This document shows positions 1 to 8,021 of a stretch of 10,607 nt of DNA, in pieces. The DNA comes from Chromera velia. Lineage: Eukaryota; Sar; Chromeraceae. A program made the translations under genes and the position numbers. Below the pieces are notes generated by a model that ran no database searches, was not told where the DNA came from, and saw only the letters and a program-made list of their open reading frames with translations. How positions within the stretch are numbered: the stretch's first letter is position 1; every line of letters begins with the position of its first letter. Where the stretch lies: the NCBI GenBank assembly GCA_018398765.1, contig JAHBMJ010003444.1, forward strand, positions 1 through 10,607, given 5' to 3'.

Positions 1-419
1 TATGATGGCTGGTCGTGGGCAAGGCCCTCTAGCTAGAAGCCATGGATCGATCAGGCTTTCAGAAGCTAAGCATTTACCTCTTGTACGGTCATAGTGCTCA
101 ACATTTGTTTGGTTAAACTGCTTTCTGTGGGTGTCAAATCGGCAGATCTGTTTGCAGACATTCATTTTTACCTTTCATGGGGGTTGCCTGCTGTGTGCTC
201 CCTCCTTACATCAGTGTGCGGATTCGGCATATTCCATTAAAAGTAAAAGTCAGCTTGTTTATGCATTATACTGCGCATTGTCACATGCCTGCAGAGTCTG
301 CAATCACTCTCCAACATATCAACATACTATAACTCTTTCATCTCACTCACGTCCAACAATTTCCAACATACACACCACAAACCCATTAAACCTTATCTTT
401 AAAAGTTCTTCATACTTTC
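1..419. other. Upstream region without a supported gene
   Basis: I see no convincing coding sequence here. One open stretch (131-439, + strand) starts at a GTG, ends at the TAA within the AATAAATAG around 434-442, and encodes Cys/Ser/His-rich sequence with no recognisable motif. From about 290 to 420 the + strand is rich in A, C and T (CAACATAC-like and CACACC-like runs), which would suit a promoter or 5' leader of the gene starting at 420. In the frame of ATG 420 there is a TAA at 387-389, so that ATG is the first available start after a stop. If the element has long terminal repeats, the 5' one would lie here, but its partner is not in the window and this cannot be tested. Confidence 0.5.
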
Positions 420-2420
420 ATGCAGGTAAGAAACAATAAATAGAATCATTTTAAGTGTTTTAAAGACTTAGTTTTTTATATAAAATTTAGTGTGATATAT
501 AGAAAATTAAAAGTCACTTTCTAGTACAAAAGTTTCAATTGTCAGTACAGTCAGTTGGCCTCCGGGAGAGAGAAAGAGAGAGAAATTGAGATTGAGAGCG
601 AGAACCTCCAACAACATTTTCATAATGAACCTTTAATGTTTCATTCTTCTATTGTTAAAGAGAATTGTGATGTCTATGGCTATGGGTGCTCCCAACACGC
701 CAAACACCACTTCTCTGAGATATCCCGTCTTCACCCTTCCCTTCCTTCTCCTCATGTGAATGAAAGACAGTCAGGCTATGGACGCGCCCAGCACGCCGGT
801 CTGTCTTCTCAAACACACCATCCTAACCCATCCCTTCCTTCTCCTCCTATTCGTGGCCTTCACTCTCCACAACCACTTCCACCACCCCCATCTGCCTGTC
901 AGCCTGGTGCCGGTCTCCCGCCATCATCTCACTTTCACCACCAAGTAAGTAATCCTAGCCACTTTTTCACGTCTCCTCTTCCTTCTCATCCCAGAGTTTT
1001 TCCTATAAATTCTGCAAATTCTTCATCTCACTCCCTGGACTCTCATGCTCATGAAGCTGAGATTACCAAACTTAATTTTTCTGACTTTCATAGTCGAAAA
1101 ACTAAGTCTCAAGGAGCTGTTTGTGCTGTTTAGTTTCCTAGTCAGGAAATACATCATCTGTCTCACAATAAGACTAGACATGCTTTTCCTAAACAGGAAA
1201 CATCTCATCAATCTTTTCTGCAAACAGGAAACACATATGAATGCAGAGACAGAATCAATAAAGATGAAAACAGTGGTGCTAGAAATTTTTCTTACGAATC
1301 TACTCAGCCTAGGCCGAGTAGTATTCAGAAAAATGAAGGCTACGATTCGTATCTACGACAACCACTGAGAAAAGAAGAGTGTAGAGTTGAAAAAGAAAGT
1401 GAGGCAGACATTCGTCATCGTGATAAGTTGGTTGGAGAATCTTTAGATCGGGTCACTAATGATTCAATTGTGCCTCCTGGAATGATTGTCTTAGTCCTTC
1501 CAGGTAAACGAATGATGGGTGATCCGTTCTTAAGAGAGAAAGTGGCCCGCCTAAAGAGACTATTTATGAATTCGATCCAAAGCATTGTTGAGTGCTATCG
1601 TAAAAATGTGCAAAGCGAAGTGATCGAAAGATTCATGGATGGAAGTGGAAAGAGGATTGTAGAGAAGCAAAATGCATCTCTTCAGTATGAAATCCGTGTG
1701 TGCGCGCTGCTCCTCCAACTTGGTGTCTGGCCTGAAGACGAACAAAACACCATTCCGATTCGCTTCAGCTTCGATGATCTTGAGAGACTCGCTACACACA
1801 TGCAGGGTTATTCACTCAATCTCGCGCTGACAAGGCCGATTGAAATCATAACAAGGGTACATAGGAAGAAAGGAGAGTCTTTTCAAAAGTACGCACTTCG
1901 CCTTCACAGAGAGGTTGAGTCGGAAATGAAATTTTTGACCAAGTATTTACTCCCTGACAGCTCTGGCCTTCGCACTGAGCTTCGACACCTTCTTCCCTCA
2001 CTGCCTATCTGGACTGCTGCGTCCACCATCGCTGTATTCTTTGAAACTGTGGGTATTGACGATGACCAGTGCAAACATTGGTCTGATGCTATGCACAAAT
2101 ACCATGAGCAGGTCATACACATCAATTCACTCAGCGAAGAAGAACGTATTGAATGGTTCAAAACCAACACGCTAACCCTTGCTTCAGTACCTGTTGATCC
2201 AAACCAGGGTCTCACCTACCCTCGGTTTGTTAATAATGTGAATCGTATCATGAGGGAATGTCAGGCCTCTGTCTCCGAACCTGATCCAGATCCAGTATTA
2301 AACGAGACAAGCACACTCTCCCTGAAGCGCATTGAAGGAGGGATCAGTCGTTTGATGAAGGAACATGGAGGTGCAAGCAGCAGCAGCACCGCGGTGCAAC
2401 CAAATTCATCCAACCAATAA
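420..2420 (+). CDS. Gag-like polyprotein N-terminus with capsid-type major homology region
   Basis: Proposed start is ATG 420 (Met-Gln, then intron 426-524). Without that intron the first usable ATG in this frame is 636. The N-terminal part (to about 1130) is rich in His, Pro, Ser and Gln and looks disordered. From about 1428 the protein becomes globular and helical. The key signature is GESFQKYALRLHREV at about 1872-1916. It aligns residue for residue with the retroviral/Ty3-type capsid major homology region: an invariant-type Glu (codon 1875-1877), Phe, Tyr and Arg at the expected spacing, followed by helices. Gag capsid proteins multimerise into the particle shell; that role is inferred from family knowledge. 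Only one in-frame stop (TAG 1131) occurs before 2418, and it falls exactly at the end of a possible intron. No Cys-His zinc knuckle follows. The TAA at 2418 could be a true stop, but the frame carries on in a Gag-like Gln/Asn/Gly-rich style. Confidence 0.7.
426..524 (+). other. Predicted intron 1, AT-rich, phase 0
   Basis: The donor is CAG|GTAAGA (exon ends at 425) and the acceptor is TTTCTAG (ends at 524). The 99 bases between are very AT-rich (TATATAAAATTTA-type sequence), in sharp contrast to the flanks, and contain several stops in the Gag frame. Removing them joins ATG CAG to the long open frame that begins at TAC 525, in phase. This leaves a first exon with only two coding codons. The model rests on splice consensus, composition and frame; no transcript evidence is available here. 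An alternative is that the TATA-like TATATAAAA at about 477-485 belongs to a promoter and translation starts at ATG 636. Confidence 0.55.
674..850 (+). repeat. Two imperfect direct repeats of about 93-96 bp inside the gag N-terminus
   Basis: GGCTATGG occurs at 678-685 and 774-781 (96 apart), each followed by a CAACACGCC/CAGCACGCC block. CCCTTCCTTCTCCT occurs at 739-752 and 832-845 (93 apart). The two copies encode similar peptides (tyrosine-glycine, then Gln-His-Ala, then PSLPSP). The period is 31-32 codons, so the repeat keeps the reading frame. This looks like an in-frame tandem duplication that has since diverged, and it supports the frame used here being translated. Confidence 0.6.
945..1133 (+). 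other. Possible intron 2 (in phase, 189 nt) removing the TAG at 1131
   Basis: The consensus donor GTAAGT begins at 945, exactly at a codon boundary of the gag frame. A TTTGTGCTGTTTAG acceptor ends at 1133, and its last three bases are the only in-frame stop in this part of the gene. The interval is 189 nt, a multiple of three, so splicing would keep the frame and delete the stop. It is pyrimidine- and T-rich and holds a CTGAC branch-like sequence about 45 nt before the acceptor. Against it, the interval also reads as plausible Ser/His-rich coding sequence, so retention with TAG as sense is possible. Confidence 0.45.
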
Positions 2421-2553
2421 AATAAAGGCCGCCAAAATGTTGCACAATAAGGAGGGCAGAAAGGAGGAAACGGAAATCAGACGGCTCAACCTAAACAATT
2501 TACATTTGCAATACAGAGCATGAGTCCTCTTCTCACACCTCCACCCCCCCCCC
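2418..2553 (+). CDS. Gln/Asn/Gly-rich continuation of the gag frame through two TAA codons
   Basis: After the TAA at 2418 the same frame continues with Asn, Lys, Gly, Arg and Gln, meets a second TAA at 2448, and goes on as GGQKGGNGNQTAQPKQF and then a Pro-rich end up to a run of ten C (2544-2553). The composition (Gln/Asn/Gly with scattered Lys/Arg) is what a Gag C-terminal tail or a prion-like linker looks like, and both stops sit exactly where Gln would suit. At the C10 run the coding frame appears to step back by one base. The alternative is that Gag ends at 2418 and this is untranslated. The pyrimidine tract and CAG at 2561-2581 could also be a 3' splice site. Confidence 0.5.
2544..2553 (+). 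repeat. C10 homopolymer at a -1 frame break (site 1)
   Basis: Ten C between A2543 and T2554. The frame before it is the gag frame; the frame after it, which is one base back, opens into the long linker segment. One additional C would make the two continuous through a proline run. The 20 bases centred on this run are identical to those at 5249-5268, where the same kind of break occurs. Confidence 0.7.
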
Positions 2554-2554
2554 T

Positions 2555-5254
2555 CCTCGCCCCCCTTTGTCTTCTCTGCAGATAACACCTATCTTTGGTG
2601 CGACGGGCCAGGCTACCGGTCAACCGCTCTACCCAATTCCACCTCGAGCAGGGTGGCAAGGAGGACCTGCCAGTACGGTGGGTGCGGAATCCTCCGAACC
2701 TAGCAACAAGTCCAGAAGAGCAAAGAGGAGAAAAGGCAAAGGAGAGAGACAGCAAGACACTGAGCAGCCCCGTCAAGAAGACTCACAGCCTCTCTTCCAG
2801 GCTGAGGGGAGCCATACAATGGCTCCTATATAGACTTTTTCTGGTGAGCCCCGAAGAACATATGTCGTTGTGTTCCACAGGCCCATCCCTCCACCTGCGC
2901 CTTTAAACTTCTTCCAAAGAGCGTTATGGCAGGCAGGGACACTCGGCCGAAGGGTGGTCCTGCGACAACTTCAGCGGGCGGAAAGAAGAAGAGAGAGACG
3001 ACTTGAGGGTCCACGCTTCCCCGAAGAGGCCCCGGGTGAATCACCGTCTGTTCAAAACCGTCTGACTGTGAGAGAGCCACAGGCAGTGGGAGGCATACTC
3101 ACGCCCGACCCATCCATCCCCATGTCGCAGAGCTTACCCTCCTCAGGGGGGGAAGCTCAGCCAACCGAGCACCACATTGTGCCTACTCTCTCCTTCTTTG
3201 ATTCTCACCCCTCCCTCCCCTCTCTAGTCACTTCCTCGGAACTAGCCAGAAGGGAAGCTGCAGAGAATGGGGATGATACAGCTCGGAGCCCGCTCCACCA
3301 ACTCTTCTTGACAGAGGAACAGCATCAGACTGAACCTCCTCCTGCAGATACAGAGGGAGAGGATGGCAGTCCCACATAGACTGCCATACCTACCTCCCAT
3401 TCTGTCGAGGCTGCCCAAGTATTCAAAGAACCTCAGGAGTATACCCATGAGGGGCTCGAGTTTCTTGGCTTTATTTACTCGGAATCGGACCCTACCGCGT
3501 CAGTATCCTCAGACCGTCACATGGACTGGGTATACCAATTCCGAATAGAAGTCCCTTCTCCGGCACCCATCCAAGCGATCCGTCGCCGCAGCAGGCGATA
3601 AAACAGAAGGGGGGATACAGAAGAACTGTCGCGAGGAGCGCGCAGGGAGAATGACTGGTTGGAGGAGGAAATAGGTGCAGACAGTCTGTATGAGACTGAG
3701 ACAGATCACAGGGGCGAGACAAATGCAGACCCAGACAGTCAGGCACAACTGTCAAGGCTGTCGGATGTGAGATCCGAAATATCTCTCACCGATGGCCTGG
3801 GACTCCTTATAGTCACGCCTCCTCGTCCGCTGCCCTCCCCGCCCCGAGACTCAGTGCATTCCGACACACACTCAGATGACTTAGAATGGGATACAACGGA
3901 TGGGGTGATCACCAGCACACCCTGCCGCCCGTTTTCTCCCTTTCCTGTTGCCGCCGTCATCCCTCCTCCTCCTTGTCTAGCCAGCCAAAGCGCTCGAACA
4001 ACTACTGCCACACCTTGAATTCAAGGTCTCAGCCTTCATCTCCCCCCTCCGAGGGAGCCCCAGCCTAGCAGCTAGACTGATGTGCATGCCGCACAAAAAA
4101 GAATGGTCAAGGAGATCCACTTTCGAATTTTGCAAGCAGCACTCTCCCTGTCAGACCTGTAAGACCTTGAACACACAGTTGAACGGTTCATCCACGAGCG
4201 CCGAAACGCTCCCAGTCCTTCATCAACAACCCGAAGACCGCACGATGCTGTGTCATGGCTGCTGTCAGAGTGTAGGAGGGCTCCCCCGCAGCATCTCTGC
4301 ATTAGCAGTACAAACACAGGAATCCAGCAGGAGACAGCGCAAGGACTTCATATAAATATGGAGTTTCCTCTGCCTGAGGATCAAGCTGAGTCCTCATATG
4401 ATCAATTCTGGTGGAGCAGCAGAGACCGACACTTAAGACAGGAAGAAGGTATGCTGGGAGTGTTTATGGAGGAGCGCGAGGAGGAATATGATGTATCAGA
4501 AAGTGCACACAGCAGATTTGTTGCGGACGGAGGAGTGAATTCAGCACTCGATCTGCTTAAAGATTTGTAAGCCACCCTTCCTGATACCCAGGCCGCAGTC
4601 CACTCTGCTGGCACTGTGTCTATCACCGTCTCAGAAGCAGGTGCGATGGAGGGAGTGGTGCTAGGAGCAGCACAGCAGGCTGATGATGATCAGGTTTTGA
4701 TTGCAGACACAATTGACGGCAATCTTGACCAAGATTAGATAGATGCCGAGGTGCCCTTTAACACCCCCACTGCCGTTCTAGATGTTGAAGAGTCCCATGA
4801 GACTGGCTTCCCAGAGAGTCTGAATAACTCTTGGGAAAGGCAAGCCAAAACCCCCAGCAGAAGAGGTGGAGGCAGAAACGGCACCAGGGGTAGAGGCAAC
4901 AGCCAAGAGTCACAAAACAGGGGGAGCAGGAACCAATCTGGCCCCCCTCTCCCTTTCCACTCACCGACCCAGCTTACTCCCCAAGAACCCATACCGACGA
5001 ATGTATTGCACCGCACAGTCACGTACCAGCCCAAGTCAAGGTCTGGAGTGATTTCTCAACAGGGTCCACTTGTCACCAGCGCTCTTCCTGAGCACGTTGT
5101 CACCTTAGAATCACCGCACGCGATAACACCACAGCCGGGTATGACACGTACGGACCCCCACACACTCTCAGCTCTCATGTTTTTACCAGGTGAAATGACC
5201 TCCCGCCTGCTGAAGCTACCAGCAAGTCTTTTTCAAGACAGTGCTCGTCCTCCA
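2555..5254 (+). CDS. Long disordered linker region of the polyprotein, interrupted by stop codons
   Basis: One frame stays open for about 900 codons except for TAG 2831, TAG 3377, TAA 3599, TGA 4016, TAG 4073, TAA 4160, TAA 4568 and TAG 4736. The open runs between them reach about 180 codons. Content in order: a basic patch after about 2700 (KSRRAKRRKGKG); an Arg/Gln/Glu-rich helix about 2950-3010 (RRERRLEG); acidic and Pro/Ser-rich stretches 3060-3980; a helical stretch around 4095-4200 in which TAA 4160 falls between LSLSDL and DLEHTVERF; an acidic part 4340-4840 in which TAA 4568 falls between LDLLKDL and ATLPDTQAA; and an RGG-like basic patch. I recognise no enzyme. Position between capsid and protease suggests a spacer, nucleocapsid or matrix-like role, which is inference. 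TGA 4016 might instead be bypassed by a local frame change (another frame reads helically from about 3980 to 4075). Confidence 0.5.
4856..4940 (+). other. RGG-like basic patch, possible nucleic-acid-binding segment
   Basis: The linker frame reads SRRGGGRNGTRGRG followed by an Asn/Gln/Ser/Arg mix. Arg-Gly-rich patches commonly bind RNA, and some Gag proteins use such patches instead of a CCHC zinc knuckle, of which I found none in this window. A nucleocapsid function is inferred from position and composition only. Confidence 0.4.
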
Positions 5255-5264
5255 CCCCCCCCCC
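5255..5264 (+). repeat. C10 homopolymer at a -1 frame break (site 2)
   Basis: Ten C between A5254 and T5265, in the same 20-base context as site 1. Upstream, the linker frame is coding-like (ending in Ala-Arg-Pro-Pro). Downstream, the frame one base back is coding-like (Gly-Pro-Phe-Pro, then SNTSYN). One additional C would join them through a proline run. Confidence 0.7.
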
Positions 5265-5265
5265 T

Positions 5266-5574
5266 CCTGGACCCTTCCCTACTTCCAACACTTCCTACAA
5301 CACCGCCTCATATGCCCCATTGTCCTCAGCAGCTTCCGCTTCCACTTCCGCCTCCGCTTCCACTTCTGCTTCCACTTCCGCTTCCGCTTCCGCTTCCGCT
5401 CCCATTCCCGCTCCCGCTCCCGCTCCCGCTCCAGGACCTGCATCAACTTTGGTGCTCCGACGGAACACCCCTATCATAATGATACCCCGAGCATCAGACT
5501 CGTCTGAAGCGAGTTCGAATGTTGTGCCCAAGTTGGCTCTCCCTGGAGTTCTACTTCTAGGATCCTCAGCCCCC
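5266..5574 (+). CDS. Short Ser/Ala/Pro-rich segment in a third frame
   Basis: Between the second C10 run and the C6 run at 5570-5575 the best frame gives GPFPTSNTSYNTASYAPL, then a Ser-Ala / Ala-Pro array, then ASTLVLRRNTPIIMIPRA and a Ser/Val/Leu-rich stretch. It has no stop codon. The other two frames here have stops (TAA 5477, TGA 5505) or give monotonous Leu-Pro or Arg-Phe repeats. It is most simply a flexible linker joining the acidic and basic region upstream to the large segment downstream. A further step back of one base at the C6 run leads into the next segment. Confidence 0.5.
5332..5432 (+). repeat. Hexamer array CTTCCG/CTTCCA then CTCCCG
   Basis: About 16 copies of a degenerate 6-bp unit. 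The first two thirds are CTTCCR and the last third is CTCCCG, so there are two sub-arrays. In the chosen frame it encodes Ser-Ala/Ser-Thr and then Ala-Pro dipeptides. The other frames read Leu-Pro and Arg-Phe/Arg-Ser. The unit is a multiple of three, so copy-number change would not break the frame. It probably encodes a flexible linker and is prone to slippage and assembly error. Confidence 0.8.
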
Positions 5575-5576
5575 CG

Positions 5577-8021
5577 CAGCTGCCACCTGTCCAAACAGAA
5601 GGTCTGCCTCTCATCTCAAGAGAAAGACCTCCCACCACGTTTTCGGACACAGCTGCAGACAGTCAGGACCAAAAGAGACGAAAGGGATCGCTGCAAGAGG
5701 GACGCCCTGTGATGCTGACACTACAAAGGGTCACCGAGTTACGCATCATGATAGATGTGACAGTGGTTATGGCTGCTATCTTCCCGCGATCCTCGGTCCT
5801 ATACCCAGTCACGCATACACCGCAGGCTCCCATCTTGGACTTTTCCCCATTTCGAATCTCCGATAACCCAAGACAGGCTCGCAAAAATGAGCCTGTCGAC
5901 GTGATTTTCGAAGATGCAAACGGGTTTCCTTGGAAGAGGCCACTTAGCAGCCTCCACCCCTATCAGCTTCAGATGACAACAGGAGCTGATCCGGAAACGG
6001 TCTCGGCAGGGCAATGGACTGCTGTGTTGCGGAAGTGGGGGTATGCATATCGAGCACCCATCAAAGTAATTCCGATCACTGAATGGCTTCCCAAGATTCA
6101 CAGCCAAATGTATGCAATTGCGACTCCGGCATTCGACAAACATTTTACCCACAAAGGGAAGCCGGAAATAAAGACAGTGCCCAAAAAATTACACGGTTTT
6201 GTGAGTGGCCGTCAAGAAAACTTCCTTCAGTTACCCGTGGGAGTAGGAGACGAATACTTTGTGAACCTGCAGCAAGTTCCCGATCTTAACATCAGGGATT
6301 CAGCAGAACAGTACATACAATCGGTGGTCATTCGGCTGCTGCAGGCTTCATTATACTCTCTTCCCAACCCACTGCTCAAGTACCTTGCCTGCCCGACTGG
6401 TCACCGCTCCTCAAAGTTTCCCCTCCCCAGCCCCCATCTGCTGTTCAGCCCCATCAACTTGTTCTTTTTAGAAAAGTTTGATGAGTACTACATCGCAGCA
6501 GAGAGGGAAGCGAAGGAGAACAATGAGCCGATGAACAAAGCGTCAGTCAGACGCGCTGCTCATGACACCGTCGAGCGGATCCTCCCGGATCGGCTCCTCC
6601 CATCCGACCCCACGGATCCCAGACGAGCACTTGAGCTAAAGCAGGAACATGAGTTCCGGAAGCTGCAACAGTTTCCAGAGGACAAAAGAAACCCAGGACA
6701 CCCATGGGAGTTTGACGACCAAAGGGTCTTCTGGAAGAAGATCGACCCCCGTCCGACTGCTTACACCACTAGAGAACCAGACATGACAGAGGAGCGATTT
6801 TACGAGTTGGTGCGTAGTACCAGGCCAAAGGGGCAGGCCCAACTCGCACACAACGAGTGCTGCCTCAGTCGCAAAGCACTCGATAGACAGCCAGGCATAG
6901 TTTTCCTTGCGGGATGGAACCCGAAGCAAGGCCCCTTTCCCTCGCTCAAATTCATGAACAAATTGGCGTGTGACTGGTGCCTAGCCAACCAGGTACCCAT
7001 GGCAGCTGCCTGGAATCATACCTAGATGTTGTGTATGCCCCGCACAGGCCTCACCACATGCTGTGGCCATCGACCCGGACGAAGCTTCTTCCTCCCCTCA
7101 CGACGTGCATGGTGCATTTGCCTCTGTGTGCTTGATCCCACACAGACCTCTTGCGACTGTCTCGGTGGGCTAGAATTTCGTGCAGCACAAGATTCCATCC
7201 TTTACGGTCCCCTGACAAATTGGATCGAAGAGCAGACCATCGTACTTTTCGAGAAAAATCGAACCCAGTGGCAGGAACTTCCATTCGCCCTGGCGTTTAT
7301 GATTCCAGCCTTGTTCGTCCTCTCACCCCCGAAAACCGCCGAGGGCCAACTGAGGCATCTCGTGCGAAAGGCTGCGATCAACGCTCGCGTCGCACTCGTT
7401 CATGAAACTTGGACGGGTATCTCTTCTAGTGAGACTCGAAAGATTCATAGGAGGAAGGGCGACGACAACGTCAGACTCCCTGACGAGCTCCGATACTGCC
7501 CGACGGGGGTTGAAAAGGAAAAGATGCACATCCCAGCTGTGCCCGGAGTAGAAGATGCTCGCATCCAGCGCAAGGAGATCCTGATCAGTCCCAGTACTAA
7601 AGCCCCCTACAGGGCCCCCCTAAGTGCCGAGACTGCCGCCTTGCTCCAAGGTGTCTACCAAGAGGATAGGTGGAATCACAGGGACCTCGCCACATACTGG
7701 CACCGGGCTGAGGCAAGCGGCGCAATCCCGAGCGGACCAGAGCTCATCACACACCTCTGGTCCTCCCTGGATGAAGAGGAGAAAGGACAACTCTTCCTCC
7801 ACCATCCAATTGTCTTTCTACTCCAATATATGAAGCAAACGTGCGGACAACCCCCAGCACTCTTCACTGTTCGGTGGCTGAAAACCCAACCAATGAGAGT
7901 GCCTTGGGAACTGAGGCGCCTGCAAGCGGCCCTCGACAAGGCAGACCACAAAGTCGCGGCGCTTGCCGAAGCGCACGAGAAAGATTCCATCTTTAACTGG
8001 GTCCTGCTTCATCGGGTTTGA
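5577..8021 (+). CDS. Large unrecognised segment of the polyprotein (about 800 codons)
   Basis: From the C6 run this frame is open to TGA 8019 with a single internal stop, TAG 7023. It starts Pro/Gln-rich (ILSPPQLPPVQTEG), becomes globular from about 5900 (DVIFEDANGFPWKRPL), contains WTAVLRKWGYAYRAP near 6020-6060, a charged helix near 6475-6530 (FDEYYIAAEREAKENNEP), Asp/Arg/Pro-rich segments to about 6830, and a helical end around 7912-7980 with a coiled-coil-like pattern (AALDKADHKVAALAEAH). The balanced amino-acid use and predicted alternation of strands and helices look like folded domains. I do not recognise a family: there is no YxDD of reverse transcriptase, no DDE pattern that I can place, and no helicase motif. 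Between about 7026 and 7160 this frame becomes odd (about nine Cys in 45 residues), while the neighbouring frames look normal, so two compensating indels may lie there and TAG 7023 may be an artefact of them. Confidence 0.55.

Noticed and set aside
131-439. 102-codon open stretch upstream of the gag frame
   Set aside because: It starts at GTG, has no motif, ends in the AATAAATAG inside the predicted intron, and lies in non-coding-looking sequence.
556-572. Possible tRNA primer-binding site (TGG followed by CCTCCGGGAGAGA), two bases after a CA
   Set aside because: It would imply a primer tRNA with an unusual acceptor end, no long terminal repeat partner can be seen in the window, and the same bases fit well as coding sequence downstream of intron 1.
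2394-2581. Possible intron with a GTGCAA donor and a fine pyrimidine-rich CAG acceptor at 2581, which would remove both TAAs and the frame step
   Set aside because: The donor is weak and the interval reads as a typical Gln/Asn/Gly-rich Gag tail. Kept only as an alternative to recoding; transcript data would decide.
2844-2880. 37-nt GTGAGC...TTCCACAG interval resembling a mini-intron
   Set aside because: Splicing would move the reading into a frame with several stops soon after 3000, while the unspliced linker frame stays open to 3377. It also does not remove TAG 2831.
6400-6471. Possible 72-nt in-phase intron ending in CTTGTTCTTTTTAG
   Set aside because: The acceptor is good but the GTCACC donor is weak and no stop is removed, so there is no need for it.
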